A stretch of 64,000 nucleotides of DNA from a virus. The stretch is from the IMG/VR virus record IMGVR_UViG_3300032163_000004, positions 38,211 to 102,210 of that record; one strand, given 5' to 3'. Each line of letters starts with the position of its first letter. Positions within the stretch are counted from its first letter, which is position 1. Positions 22,183 through 29,335 of this stretch are shown here, one piece after another. The notes beneath the pieces were generated by a model. It was not told where the DNA came from. It did no database searches and saw nothing but the letters and a program-made list of their open reading frames with translations. Both the position numbers and the translations under genes were made by a program.

Positions 22183-22538
22183 ATGTCCTTACTTTAAAGA
22201 ATTTACTAAATGAAGCTGTATATTATTTAAAAGTTCGTTGTGATGTTCCAGAAGACCTAATAAGGAGAATAGATAAAGAAATTAAAAAGGAAGTTCAAGA
22301 ACTATATCTTTGGACAAAAGAGTGGCCAAACGAACCAGGAGAATATTGGTTTTATGGTCGTAGGTTCAAACCTCTAGACGAATCAGATAGGAAATTAGAG
22401 TTAAGCTTTGTGGAAGTAAGAAATACTGCTGTTAAAGGTGTCTTAATGTATGTAGCTCGAGGACACTTTCTTTATAAGGAAGAGGGTGCAGATGGTTGGT
22501 GGTTAAAAGCTAATATTCCAGTTCTCCCATCAGAATAG
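22167..22538 (+). CDS. Conserved phage hypothetical protein, 123 aa
   Basis: ATG 22167 follows AAAGGAG; longer in-frame extension is embedded in the zinc-ribbon gene. WPNEPGEYWFYGRRF and the later VARGHFLYKEEGADGWWLKA are recurrent in small phage proteins. Function unknown. Confidence 0.6.
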   Translation: MEKALDVLTLKNLLNEAVYYLKVRCDVPEDLIRRIDKEIKKEVQELYLWTKEWPNEPGEYWFYGRRFKPLDESDRKLELSFVEVRNTAVKGVLMYVARGHFLYKEEGADGWWLKANIPVLPSE

Positions 22539-22552
22539 GAAAGGAGAAGTTA

Positions 22553-22750
22553 ATGACGTCACTTACAGAACTTCAAAAATTATTTAAGAAGTATAGTATT
22601 ACTGCGAAGAAGCATGAGGGAGACGATTCATATAGTTGGGCTATCTTTCATAAAGGACAACCAGTAGTATCAGGTTTAAGTAGGCCAGAAGTTGCTTATT
22701 ACAAAAATCAAGTTCTACAATCTTTAAAAAGAAAGGAGGAAAGAAAATGA
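22553..22750 (+). CDS. Small duplicated protein, paralogue of 19836-20042, 65 aa
   Basis: Matches the 68-residue protein at 19836 over its whole length (TELQ.LFKKY, FHKGQPVVS, VAYYK..VL) with a shorter loop in the middle. Overlaps the next gene by four bases. Confidence 0.6.
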   Translation: MTSLTELQKLFKKYSITAKKHEGDDSYSWAIFHKGQPVVSGLSRPEVAYYKNQVLQSLKRKEERK

Positions 22751-23004
22751 AGAAGATTGTATTGTTAGTTACTTTATTGTTTATGCTCTTAACAACATCT
22801 ACCTGTTGCGATTATGAAAGAAAAGAAGTTCTTGGAGACCCAAGATTCACTAAAGTTGAAGAATTTCTTTTCTGCCAACCAGGAAAGTATGACAAGATAT
22901 ACGGGACAATATATGAAGACAAAACAACGGGAGTTAAGTATCTCTATATCTGGGCAGGAAGCGGTAGTGGAGGTCCTGCACTAACTAGGTATTGGGATAA
23001 GTAA
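22747..23004 (+). CDS. Lipoprotein with DUF6440-like domain, 85 aa
   Basis: Signal peptide ends TTSTC with lipobox cysteine at about 20. The mature part RFTKVEEF...IYEDKTTGVKYLYIWAGSGSG follows the pattern of DUF6440-type proteins (invariant TGV.YLY and a glycine-rich turn). Probably exposed at the outer face of the cytoplasmic membrane; role unknown. Confidence 0.7.
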   Translation: MKKIVLLVTLLFMLLTTSTCCDYERKEVLGDPRFTKVEEFLFCQPGKYDKIYGTIYEDKTTGVKYLYIWAGSGSGGPALTRYWDK

Positions 23005-23019
23005 CGTCGAAAAAACATT

Positions 23020-23063
23020 ATTGGGAAAGAACTTTAGTATATAGCTCCTTCCCAATTTTTTTT
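23020..23063 (+). terminator. Intrinsic terminator
   Basis: ATTGGGAA (23020-23027)/TTCCCAAT (23049-23056) plus a T run; on the opposite strand a T run also follows, so it may work both ways between the convergent runs. Confidence 0.8.
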
Positions 23064-23069
23064 GTCTTT

Positions 23070-23261
23070 TTAGATTATTTTTATCCGCACTATTTCTGCA
23101 TTATAATATGACACAAATCTAAAGAAGTTTTGACCAATCCATTTCTTAACTATTGGAGCACCATCAATAATCTTAGTTCCATTTTTGCCTGCAGTTTTAA
23201 CCCAAACTGTAAATATAGGACATGATATCCACCATTCTCTAAACTCACTTTCGTTTTCCAT
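23070..23261 (-). CDS. Hypothetical protein, 63 aa
   Basis: Small, basic, aromatic protein (FREWWISCPIFTVWVKTAG). Overlaps the upstream gene by 17 bases. Not recognised. Confidence 0.5.
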   Translation of the reverse strand: MENESEFREWWISCPIFTVWVKTAGKNGTKIIDGAPIVKKWIGQNFFRFVSYYNAEIVRIKII

Positions 23262-23472
23262 TTTTGCTTTCTTTATTAACCTGTTTGCTAAGGATATCTA
23301 TAAATGCCCAGTTAATCAATAGCTCTTCTTTTTCTTTTCTAGTCATATTCTTATTAGCATATTCTACAAAAAAGCGGACGGCAAGGTTACTCATTTCTAT
23401 ATCTAACTTAGCATATTTTTCTACAGATTCCTTTAGTATCTTTATGTTAAAATCTTCTTTCTTATTTGTCAT
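23245..23472 (-). CDS. Hypothetical protein, 75 aa
   Basis: ATG 23472 follows AAGGAG. Charged helical protein (ESVEKYAKLDIEMSNLAVRF). No motif. Confidence 0.5.
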   Translation of the reverse strand: MTNKKEDFNIKILKESVEKYAKLDIEMSNLAVRFFVEYANKNMTRKEKEELLINWAFIDILSKQVNKESKNGKRK

Positions 23473-23488
23473 TTTCTTTCTCCTTAAA

Positions 23489-23719
23489 CTATAGTTGCTT
23501 AACACCTAGACTTTTCATACATTCAATAAATACTTTGTTATCCTCTTCATGAGTATATAAATCTTTCTTCTTTATTTCTATTGGTGTACTACTAATTAAA
23601 ATATCAAACGCGATCGGAGTCGCTTTTTCTTTTTCAACTTTTAATTCTTTCTTCCAATCTCTATAAAATTCTTTCGACTTCATACTATTATTCACTTCTA
23701 AACTTTTAACTCTTTTCAC
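23489..23719 (-). CDS. Hypothetical protein, 76 aa
   Basis: GTG 23719 is chosen because GAGG precedes it by a good distance; TTG 23725 is an alternative. Lysine-rich, mixed alpha/beta. Overlaps the upstream gene. Unknown. Confidence 0.45.
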   Translation of the reverse strand: MKRVKSLEVNNSMKSKEFYRDWKKELKVEKEKATPIAFDILISSTPIEIKKKDLYTHEEDNKVFIECMKSLGVKQL

Positions 23720-23945
23720 CTTCAACCTCTATTTTTTGTTCTTTAGCTAGTCGTTCTAGAAAACTTATAGAAGATTTCAGAAGATTAATTGTCCATGTGA
23801 GCTCATTACTTCCAGGTAAACCAGTTGGACCTCTACCTGGAGAGAATTGTTTATTAAATAGTTGCAAACATTCACTCTCTACTCCTACAATTTTAGGATA
23901 AATACTATCTCTAACTGCTATCACAAATTCATGGTTCGACAACAT
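23706..23945 (-). CDS. Hypothetical protein, 79 aa
   Basis: AAGGAGGAGAG precedes ATG 23945. The loop FSPGRGPTGLPGSNELTWTI sits between two helices. Not recognised. Confidence 0.55.
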   Translation of the reverse strand: MLSNHEFVIAVRDSIYPKIVGVESECLQLFNKQFSPGRGPTGLPGSNELTWTINLLKSSISFLERLAKEQKIEVEGEKS

Positions 23946-24141
23946 TAGTCTCTCCTCCTTTAAACTGTAGTTTTCCTTCTTTATACTCGTTATTTAATAC
24001 TGTTGTTAACCAAGTTCTACTATTGAATATTTCTCTATGAGGTTCACATCTTGGTGAACAGCCAGTAAAATTAGTAGGATCCTTCTCATCTATGTCTACC
24101 ACGCAACCACAACTAAGTTCTTTTTGCACTTGCTCAACCAT
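23929..24141 (-). CDS. Cysteine-rich hypothetical protein, 70 aa
   Basis: ATG 24141 has TTGGAGG upstream. CGC at about 11-13 and CSPRCEPH near 28-35 suggest metal binding. Overlaps the next gene by 17 bases. Confidence 0.5.
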   Translation of the reverse strand: MVEQVQKELSCGCVVDIDEKDPTNFTGCSPRCEPHREIFNSRTWLTTVLNNEYKEGKLQFKGGETNVVEP

Positions 24142-24161
24142 CTTTTTTTCCTCCAATCTCT

Positions 24162-24527
24162 TTATACATTACAATTCTCCTCTTCACTAAACCATGTAAT
24201 AAATTTAGCTAAGTACTTATCTTTTAGTTTAGTAACTTGTTTTATCTTTTTATGAAATTTTAAATGATCTAACTGTTCTTTTTGAATTAGTATTTCGCAA
24301 ATCTTTAGTGTAGTATCTATTGCATTAACAGTTGAACTTTCTGGATCTTCTAAAGTATGCTTTAAACAATCTAAATGGAAAAAATAAGTAGATTCAGTAT
24401 TTCGATAGTGATCATATTGAACTGCATATAAAATGTGTATATCATTGCCTCTTTGCTCCCCACATAACATACAGTTTGGATATGGTGGATTCGAAGCTTT
24501 TCTTAAAGAAATATCATCTAATCTCAC
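24162..24527 (-). CDS. Zinc-binding protein, 121 aa
   Basis: CMLCGE (19-24) and HLDC (51-54) resemble a split zinc finger; a similar CMLC...HQDCW order occurs in the protein at 30242. GTG start after AGGAGG, overlapping the upstream stop by four bases. The C-terminal half is a charged helix. Confidence 0.55.
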   Translation of the reverse strand: MRLDDISLRKASNPPYPNCMLCGEQRGNDIHILYAVQYDHYRNTESTYFFHLDCLKHTLEDPESSTVNAIDTTLKICEILIQKEQLDHLKFHKKIKQVTKLKDKYLAKFITWFSEEENCNV

Positions 24528-25240
24528 GTTCGTTCTACCTCCTGCTTTATATCTTCAGAACACGTTGGAGTTTTTCCTAACCTGACGTCAGCTAATTTCC
24601 AAGAGTAATCATATAAGTGCAATCCTTTTGAAGCAACAACCATTTCTCCATCTTCTACTCCTATAGATTGCGACATATATTCTTTCATAAGTTGAATAGC
24701 AGCTAAATTAGAAGGGAATCCAGCCCAAAGATCCCAGCTACGAAAATAAACGAAGAAATGTAGTCCGCCATCTTGAATTCTAGTATCGATACTTCGCAAA
24801 CATGGAGGATCTTTCATAAATAAATGGTCTCTATAATCACCTACAATTATATGCTCTTGATTAGTTCTATAACCACCAGTATTTTGATATACATCTTTAT
24901 ATCTTTCTATTATCTTTTCCATTTGAGGTTTAATATAAATTCCATACGTATAATCTTCATTCGGTTTCTTAATATCTTCCATTAAATAAGGGAGATATTC
25001 TCTTTCTACGTAGTTCATATCTGTAGGGTTTGGGATTCCATAATGAGGAGGTATATCAGGAATTAGTGGTCTATCCCCCGGATAACTAATATGAATAGTA
25101 ACATAATCTAGTTCTTTTCGTCTTTGCCCAGCGTAACTTCCATAGTTTATCTTAAATTCTTCACCATATTCAACTACTGAGTAAACAGCCTGAAACCAAG
25201 CATCACTTAAACTAGTAGCTTCTATAGTAACGATTTTCAT
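24524..25240 (-). CDS. Thymidylate synthase family protein
   Basis: Early DAWFQAVYSVVEYGEEF and PTDMNYVEREYLPYLM, then the probable nucleophile in DPPCLR, the phosphate-binding arginine context YFRSWDLWAGFPSNLAAIQL and HLYDYSW match the ThyA-fold order (Cys loop, RS.D....P.N, H.Y). At 238 residues it is shorter than bacterial ThyA and resembles the divergent archaeal/phage type. It should methylate or hydroxymethylate dUMP or dCMP; which one cannot be read from sequence. Works with the dCMP deaminase at 44583 in pyrimidine supply (inference). Confidence 0.8.
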   Translation of the reverse strand: MKIVTIEATSLSDAWFQAVYSVVEYGEEFKINYGSYAGQRRKELDYVTIHISYPGDRPLIPDIPPHYGIPNPTDMNYVEREYLPYLMEDIKKPNEDYTYGIYIKPQMEKIIERYKDVYQNTGGYRTNQEHIIVGDYRDHLFMKDPPCLRSIDTRIQDGGLHFFVYFRSWDLWAGFPSNLAAIQLMKEYMSQSIGVEDGEMVVASKGLHLYDYSWKLADVRLGKTPTCSEDIKQEVERT

Positions 25241-25259
25241 TACTTGTCCTTTCCTTTCA

Positions 25260-25487
25260 CTATTCTAAAAATCTAAGAACGCTTAAACTTAACTCACTTG
25301 ACATAACAATTACTTTTGAATCACTTTCCAAAGCTCTTTTAAATTTTTCTATCAATTGTGAAGCTTCTCCACCTTTAAGAAAACCTCTAGGAACATGTAT
25401 AACTAAAATATCTTTATCATGTATTTCTAAATTTAGTTCTTTTGTTTCTTGTTCTTGTCCGTTTTCAATTCTTAGTGTTACTTGCAT
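25260..25487 (-). CDS. Hypothetical alpha/beta protein, 75 aa
   Basis: VTLRIENGQ, IHDKDILVIHVP, FKRALESDSKVIVMSSE show strand-helix-strand alternation of a small Rossmann-like or STAS-like domain. GAGGAG upstream. Function unknown. Confidence 0.5.
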   Translation of the reverse strand: MQVTLRIENGQEQETKELNLEIHDKDILVIHVPRGFLKGGEASQLIEKFKRALESDSKVIVMSSELSLSVLRFLE

Positions 25488-25535
25488 TTCATTTCTCCTC
25501 TATTCTAACTACTCGTACTTTTCTTTATACTTAGC

Positions 25536-25715
25536 TCACCCTACTAAGTCTTTCTTATGAGTTCTCATCAGTTTGTGCCATACTCTTGTACCTGCTTGAC
25601 TAACTTCTCTTAAAGCATCGGTTAGTTTATCTTGTTGATTAAACATCGCCCACTCATCAACATTATCAACTAGTGTCTTACATTTTAGTTTTAAATCTTT
25701 AACAAGTTCTTCCAT
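25536..25715 (-). CDS. Hypothetical helical protein, 59 aa
   Basis: ATG 25715 follows GGAGGAG; longer in-frame start lies in the upstream gene. Helical, mixed charge (LKLKCKTLVDNVDEWAMF). Unknown. Confidence 0.5.
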   Translation of the reverse strand: MEELVKDLKLKCKTLVDNVDEWAMFNQQDKLTDALREVSQAGTRVWHKLMRTHKKDLVG

Positions 25716-26047
25716 TAATCTCCTCCTCCACAACTACCAGAATCAGAACTATCTGAACTACTTAAATCAGGGCTGCTATCTTCAGTTGGACTATCGAAGG
25801 AACTAGAAGAGCCTGCTCCTCCAAAATCTCCACCTCCTGGATTAAGTTCTTGGGAAGGTTCAGAAACTATTGGGTCATCTTGAACTGGAGAGTTTAGTAA
25901 CTCAGATACTATAGCAACTCCAACTACTACATCAACAAGATCAACTCCACTATCTACTTTATTACAACCACAACCTTGCTTTTCTTTCTTATTTTTAGAT
26001 TCTTCTTTCAATTCTTTCGACTTGTCCTTTTTCTTGAATATCCACAT
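25715..26047 (-). CDS. Low-complexity Ser/Gly/Asp-rich protein, 110 aa
   Basis: A lysine-rich start, CGC motif, hydrophobic helix (VDLVDVVVGVAIVSELL, about 36-52) and a 50-residue tail of serine, aspartate and glycine ending SCGGGD. AAGGAG precedes ATG 26047. The tail looks like an extended surface or linker segment. Confidence 0.55.
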   Translation of the reverse strand: MWIFKKKDKSKELKEESKNKKEKQGCGCNKVDSGVDLVDVVVGVAIVSELLNSPVQDDPIVSEPSQELNPGGGDFGGAGSSSSFDSPTEDSSPDLSSSDSSDSGSCGGGD

Positions 26048-26246
26048 TGTAATTCTCCTTTCTTATTTCTATTGATTCACTTTCTACAATAATATTCATT
26101 GCTTCAATAAGTACTTTCCTACAGTTTTCGAAATCACTATAAGCGTAACCAGTGTAACCAGTTACTCCACTATAACCGGTAAGACCAATGTAACCAGTTG
26201 GTCCAGAACTACTAAAACTCACACCTATCCAAGAACTACTGTCCAT
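25995..26246 (-). CDS. Small protein with collagen-like repeats, 83 aa
   Basis: ATG 26246 follows AGAGGAAA. After a hydrophobic start come Gly-X-Y triplets (GPTGYIGLTGYSGVTGYTGY), the same GxTGY flavour as the long collagen-like protein at 63683. A charged helix follows. Such triplets form trimeric fibres in phage proteins. Overlaps the downstream gene by 53 bases. Confidence 0.55.
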   Translation of the reverse strand: MDSSSWIGVSFSSSGPTGYIGLTGYSGVTGYTGYAYSDFENCRKVLIEAMNIIVESESIEIRKENYNVDIQEKGQVERIERRI

Positions 26247-27297
26247 TACTATGTATTTCCTCTTGTATATATTTTCTCCATTGTCGTTTAGACGACGCAC
26301 TATTCATACTTAACAAGTACTTATTTACTTTAGATAGTATCGGGTAATGGACTGCAGTAGACATTTTTGAAACTATATCATCAACACCGTTTGCATCTGC
26401 TTTAGAAAAAGAAGAAGTCCACCTAACTTCTTTTGAGACAACTATTGGAATATTACAATTAACCATATCAGCTGCAATAACACTATAAGTTTCACTAAAG
26501 CTTACTTGCATTCCTACATCTATTTTTTTTAGAACATGTAAAAATCTCTGCTGAGGCATCCAAGGATGTTCTACAAGGTCATGTTCTACATTTGCAAATA
26601 AAGCTCTAATATTCGAAAGAACTGAATTCCCACCACTCTCTACTCTATTATAGTTAATATGAAATCTCAAATGTTTATCACTCATATCCGCAAACTTTAT
26701 TGCTGCTACTGCCTGAATCAATTGATTTTTAAATGGTCTTATTGCTCCAAAACAACCTACGTCTAATATTTGAGGATGTTTATCTTTCTTTTCTTTATAG
26801 TTTAAGTTAACAGGATAATAGTTTGGGAGTACTGAAACTTTTTGCCACATAAATCTTCCATCATAATGATCAAACCCCAATCCATTCAACAATCTTCTTA
26901 GATCAGCTCCTATCCTCGAACTGTTAGTTGCTATACTAATATCTTTCTCTCTGTACTTAAATAACCAATCTATAGCTATCCCTTCATTTGATAAGAAAGG
27001 AAACTCACTGTGAAGTCTAACAGTCCACTTTACACTTGGGTGTAACTCTTTTAGAATATCAAACTTTTCTGGTACTATCCATATTGCTTCAATAAAAACA
27101 TGAGTGGGTTTATAGTTATAAACTTCTCGATCAATACTATTGTTATCAATAACTTGAACTACTTTTGATTCAACACCTAAATCATTCAACATATCAGAAA
27201 CAAATATCGCTGAGTTTAGTAATCCTGATGGAGCATTTTCATCTCCCCATTCAGAGTAATTGAGTTGTCTTCTTTTACATATAAACAAAATTTTCAT
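26236..27297 (-). CDS. Glycosyltransferase, GT-B fold (family 4-like)
   Basis: KILFICKRRQLNYSEWG at the start is the first Rossmann strand; PQILDVGCFGAIRPFKNQLI and the segment around HPWMPQQRFLHVLKKIDVGM plus SFSETYSVIAADMVNCNIPIVV give the C-terminal nucleotide-sugar domain with the ETYS.VAADM block equivalent to the EX7E signature. It should transfer a sugar from an activated donor; the acceptor is unknown. Confidence 0.8.
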   Translation of the reverse strand: MKILFICKRRQLNYSEWGDENAPSGLLNSAIFVSDMLNDLGVESKVVQVIDNNSIDREVYNYKPTHVFIEAIWIVPEKFDILKELHPSVKWTVRLHSEFPFLSNEGIAIDWLFKYREKDISIATNSSRIGADLRRLLNGLGFDHYDGRFMWQKVSVLPNYYPVNLNYKEKKDKHPQILDVGCFGAIRPFKNQLIQAVAAIKFADMSDKHLRFHINYNRVESGGNSVLSNIRALFANVEHDLVEHPWMPQQRFLHVLKKIDVGMQVSFSETYSVIAADMVNCNIPIVVSKEVRWTSSFSKADANGVDDIVSKMSTAVHYPILSKVNKYLLSMNSASSKRQWRKYIQEEIHSNGQ

Positions 27298-27327
27298 GTA
27301 ATTTTCCTCCTAATTATTTGTTACCTA

Positions 27328-27350
27328 CTAGTCACCATCCTTCCTACATA
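27328..27350. repeat. 23-bp direct repeat, left copy
   Basis: Identical to 27476-27498. It covers the stop and last codons of the 48-aa zinc-ribbon gene. Recombination between copies would remove that gene exactly. Confidence 0.85.
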
Positions 27351-27474
27351 TTTCATATGAATTATTACAATCACCACAGTGAACATAAACTCCATAAATA
27401 GTACAATTTTGACTTCCACATTTTTTACAAGTTATTTCGAAGTATCCATCTAAATCCGGATTTTCTAGTCTCAT
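27328..27474 (-). CDS. Zinc ribbon, 48 aa
   Basis: CKKCG (16-20) and HCGDC (32-36) give a zinc ribbon. Its last seven codons and stop are a perfect copy (23 bases) of the end of the upstream gene, so the two genes both finish CRKDGD. The gene therefore sits between exact direct repeats. Confidence 0.6.
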   Translation of the reverse strand: MRLENPDLDGYFEITCKKCGSQNCTIYGVYVHCGDCNNSYEICRKDGD

Positions 27475-27475
27475 T

Positions 27476-27498
27476 CTAGTCACCATCCTTCCTACATA
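27476..27498. repeat. 23-bp direct repeat, right copy
   Basis: Identical to 27328-27350; covers the 3' end of the deoxyribosyltransferase-like gene. Confidence 0.85.
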
Positions 27499-27871
27499 AT
27501 TCTACACTTCCATCAATATTATTTGGATCTACCCACCCTAAGTCTTCTATAGTAGTATGTTTAAGTTCGTATTTTTCCATCACTCCTCTGAATGTCTTTG
27601 GTTCTAAATAAACTATATGTAATGGTTTCTCTGCCATAAATACCATTCCGAAATCAAAGCAAGTTCCAAAAGACCTTTGATCCCAAATGACATCAATTCT
27701 ATCTGACCATTTAATCATATCTCTATTGTATTCACATACTCCTAATTCATCTAACTGAGGGTGGTCATCAAATGCCGGAATCTTAACTTCATGTCCTTCT
27801 TTTTCTAATTCTTCTTTGTGCCTTAAAAATTTTTCTTTGTACTGTGTTGATCCTATTATAGAAACTTTCAT
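27476..27871 (-). CDS. Nucleoside 2-deoxyribosyltransferase-like protein, 131 aa
   Basis: KVSIIGSTQYKEKF begins the Rossmann-type fold; HEVKIPAFDDH, CEYNRDMIKWSDRIDVIWD and GTCFDFGMVFMAEKP match the order of small deoxyribosyltransferase-fold proteins (SD...D...GT..E/D.G). These exchange bases on deoxynucleosides or act as nucleotide hydrolases. The usual catalytic glutamate position seems to be D, so activity is uncertain. Confidence 0.65.
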   Translation of the reverse strand: MKVSIIGSTQYKEKFLRHKEELEKEGHEVKIPAFDDHPQLDELGVCEYNRDMIKWSDRIDVIWDQRSFGTCFDFGMVFMAEKPLHIVYLEPKTFRGVMEKYELKHTTIEDLGWVDPNNIDGSVELCRKDGD

Positions 27872-27896
27872 TGGTTTTCTCCTTTCAATTATTTAA

Positions 27897-27969
27897 TGTG
27901 GCTTATTCGCCCCCTGTATTCAGCCACAAGGATGCTCAAGGTCAGCCTTGACTATTAAGGGAGCCATCC
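27897..27969 (-). ncRNA. Tandem hairpins downstream of the tRNA cluster
   Basis: Hairpin one: GGATG (27930-27934)/CATCC (27965-27969) enclosing TCAAGG (27936-27941)/CCTTGA (27946-27951). Hairpin two: TGTGGC (27897-27902)/GCCACA (27923-27928). They follow tRNA-His within seven bases in the direction of transcription. No T run, so a 3' processing or stability structure is more likely than a terminator. Confidence 0.45.
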
Positions 27970-27975
27970 TCTATG

Positions 27976-28052
27976 TGGGGTGGCCGGGCGAACTCGAATC
28001 GCCTAAGATGCGGGCCACAACCGCATGCCTCGACCACTTCGGCATCGGCCAC
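27976..28052 (-). tRNA. tRNA-His (GUG)
   Basis: Acceptor GTGGCCG/CGGCCAC, anticodon arm TGCGG-TTGTGGC-CCGCA, T arm GGCGA-TTCGAGT-TCGCC, discriminator C and encoded CCA. The base before position 1 is T, so the G-1 that normally pairs with C73 and is needed for histidylation is not encoded. Confidence 0.9.
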
Positions 28053-28055
28053 ACT

Positions 28056-28131
28056 TGGCTGCCAGAGAGGGATTCGAACCCCCAATCTTTCGGATTAACA
28101 ATCCGCCATTTTACCGTTAAACTATCTGGCA
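28056..28131 (-). tRNA. tRNA-Asn (GUU)
   Basis: Acceptor TGCCAGA/TCTGGCA, loop TTGTTAA (U33, anticodon GUU), discriminator G, encoded CCA. The first anticodon-stem pair is G-A. Confidence 0.9.
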
Positions 28132-28137
28132 ATAAAT

Positions 28138-28212
28138 TGGTCGGGGAGAGAGGATTCGAACCTCCGGCCTCGTGGTCCCAGGCCACGTCGTCTACCGCTG
28201 GCTTACTCCCCG
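28138..28212 (-). tRNA. tRNA-Pro (UGG), C33
   Basis: Acceptor CGGGGAG/CTCCCCG, anticodon arm CGTGG-CCTGGGA-CCACG, encoded CCA. Position 33 is C instead of the near-universal U. Confidence 0.9.
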
Positions 28213-28222
28213 TTATCTTATC

Positions 28223-28299
28223 TGGAGCCTACGGACGGATTCGAACCGCCATCTTCCTGTTTACGAAACAGGGACTTTACCAATTAAGCCTACGTAGGC
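28223..28299 (-). tRNA. tRNA-Thr (CGU)
   Basis: Acceptor GCCTACG/CGTAGGC, anticodon arm CCTGT-TTCGTAA-ACAGG with normal U33, discriminator T, encoded CCA. Confidence 0.9.
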
Positions 28300-28306
28300 A
28301 TAAATT

Positions 28307-28382
28307 TGGAGCCCTCGGTAGGAATCGAACCCACGACTTGCTGATTACAGGTCAGCTGCTCTTCCGTCTGAGCTACGAGGGC
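28307..28382 (-). tRNA. tRNA-Thr (UGU), C33
   Basis: Acceptor GCCCTCG/CGAGGGC, D stem GCTC/GAGC, anticodon arm GCTGA-CCTGTAA-TCAGC, T loop TTCGATT. Position 33 is C. Confidence 0.9.
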
Positions 28383-28388
28383 ATATAT

Positions 28389-28465
28389 TGGTGCTCCCAG
28401 CGAGGCACGATCTCGCAATTTTTGGCTTGAAAGGCCAGTGTCCTAACCAATTAGACGATGGGAGC
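28389..28465 (-). tRNA. tRNA-Glu (UUC)
   Basis: Acceptor GCTCCCA/TGGGAGC, anticodon loop CTTTCAA. The T loop is ATCGTGC in place of TTCRANY: position 54 is A and 58 is U, the reverse of the usual T54-A58 pair. The rest of the cloverleaf is normal. Confidence 0.85.
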
Positions 28466-28471
28466 AAATTT

Positions 28472-28557
28472 TGGTAGGGGAAGTAGGACTCGAACCTACA
28501 CGCTTTTTGAGCATCAGGGTCTAAGCCTGACAAGGCTACCAGTTACATCATTCCCCC
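28472..28557 (-). tRNA. tRNA-Leu (UAG)
   Basis: 86 bases with a long variable arm (GCTC/GAGC-like), as expected of tRNA-Leu. Anticodon arm TCAGG-CTTAGAC-CCTGA, acceptor closing pair G1-U72, encoded CCA. Confidence 0.9.
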
Positions 28558-28562
28558 AAACT

Positions 28563-28636
28563 TGGAGCGGGTAGAGAGAATCGAACTCTCATCGTAGGTG
28601 TGGAAGACCTCAACTCTACCACTAAGCTATACCCGC
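28563..28636 (-). tRNA. tRNA-Gly (UCC)
   Basis: Acceptor GCGGGTA/TACCCGC, anticodon loop CTTCCAC, T arm GAGAG-TTCGATT-CTCTC, encoded CCA. Its first 15 bases overlap the end of the endonuclease gene upstream. Confidence 0.9.
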
Positions 28637-29236
28637 ACTATTTACTACCTCTTGAATATCTTCTTTTACCTGTTCTTTTGATGGAAACTTCTGAAATATA
28701 GTATATCTTAAGAACCTCCATCCTTGTTCTTCTATTTCTTGTTGTCTTTTATTATGATAATCAATATTATGTTGACAATCAAAATGATAGTAACCATCAA
28801 ATTCTATAGCTATTTTGTGATCTACAATAGCAATATCTACACAATAATTTAAGATTTTATATGTGTCTCTAGAAGTTGGAAATAATTCTTCAACTATTTT
28901 TCTAAGTTTAAGTTCTTCTTCTGATGGACTTTTAATAAATTTCTGAGCGTGTGCAGCTCCTCCATTTATCATTCTTAACCTCTGCTTATTTTTAAAAGAG
29001 TCAGTATGATGTTTTCCATAGAAAGGACTATTTTCACCAGTAAATTTTCCTCTTAAAGTTTCTCTGATTTTCTCTCTTATCTCAATTCTATACATCGCAT
29101 TTACACATCTACCTTTTAAAGATTCGCTATTTTTCTTAGCTACTCCTGGACAACAAACATAGTACTTAATACAACACCACTTCCCATTCTTAAATTGGTG
29201 CTTTGCTTCTTGACCACAACCATATTCACATATCAT
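28622..29236 (-). CDS. Homing endonuclease, Vsr/DUF559-like
   Basis: N-terminal zinc module CEYGCGQEAKHQFKNGKWCC (3-22), a NUMOD3-like DNA-binding segment (GENSPFYGKHHTDSFKNKQR) and a C-terminal nuclease core: DIAIVDHKIAIEFDGYYHF, then HNKRQQEIEEQGWRFLRYT, the D...E.DG..H...R...L...GW...R order of very-short-patch-type nucleases. It stands alone inside the tRNA array and its stop codon lies in the acceptor of tRNA-Gly. Probably a mobile gene. Same N-terminal module at 35522 and 37322. Confidence 0.8.
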   Translation of the reverse strand: MICEYGCGQEAKHQFKNGKWCCIKYYVCCPGVAKKNSESLKGRCVNAMYRIEIREKIRETLRGKFTGENSPFYGKHHTDSFKNKQRLRMINGGAAHAQKFIKSPSEEELKLRKIVEELFPTSRDTYKILNYCVDIAIVDHKIAIEFDGYYHFDCQHNIDYHNKRQQEIEEQGWRFLRYTIFQKFPSKEQVKEDIQEVVNSAGIA

Positions 29237-29258
29237 ATTAAATCCTTATTATTAAAAT

Positions 29259-29335
29259 TGGTGGGCTAGATCAGATTCGAACTGATACTTTGCGGATTTT
29301 AAGTCCGCTGACTCTACCTGTTGGCCTACTAGCCC
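29259..29335 (-). tRNA. tRNA with anticodon UAA (Leu by codon), class I
   Basis: Acceptor GGGCTAG/CTAGCCC, anticodon arm GCGGA-CTTAAAA-TCCGC, T arm ATCAG-TTCGAAT-CTGAT, variable loop only five bases, encoded CCA. Anticodon UAA reads UUA (Leu), yet tRNA-Leu should have a long variable arm, which is missing. D stem has three pairs. Confidence 0.8.

Noticed and set aside
27948-28430. 160-codon open frame on the + strand across the tRNA cluster
   Set aside because: It reads through five tRNA genes on the other strand and has no ribosome binding site; an artefact of GC-rich tRNA sequence.
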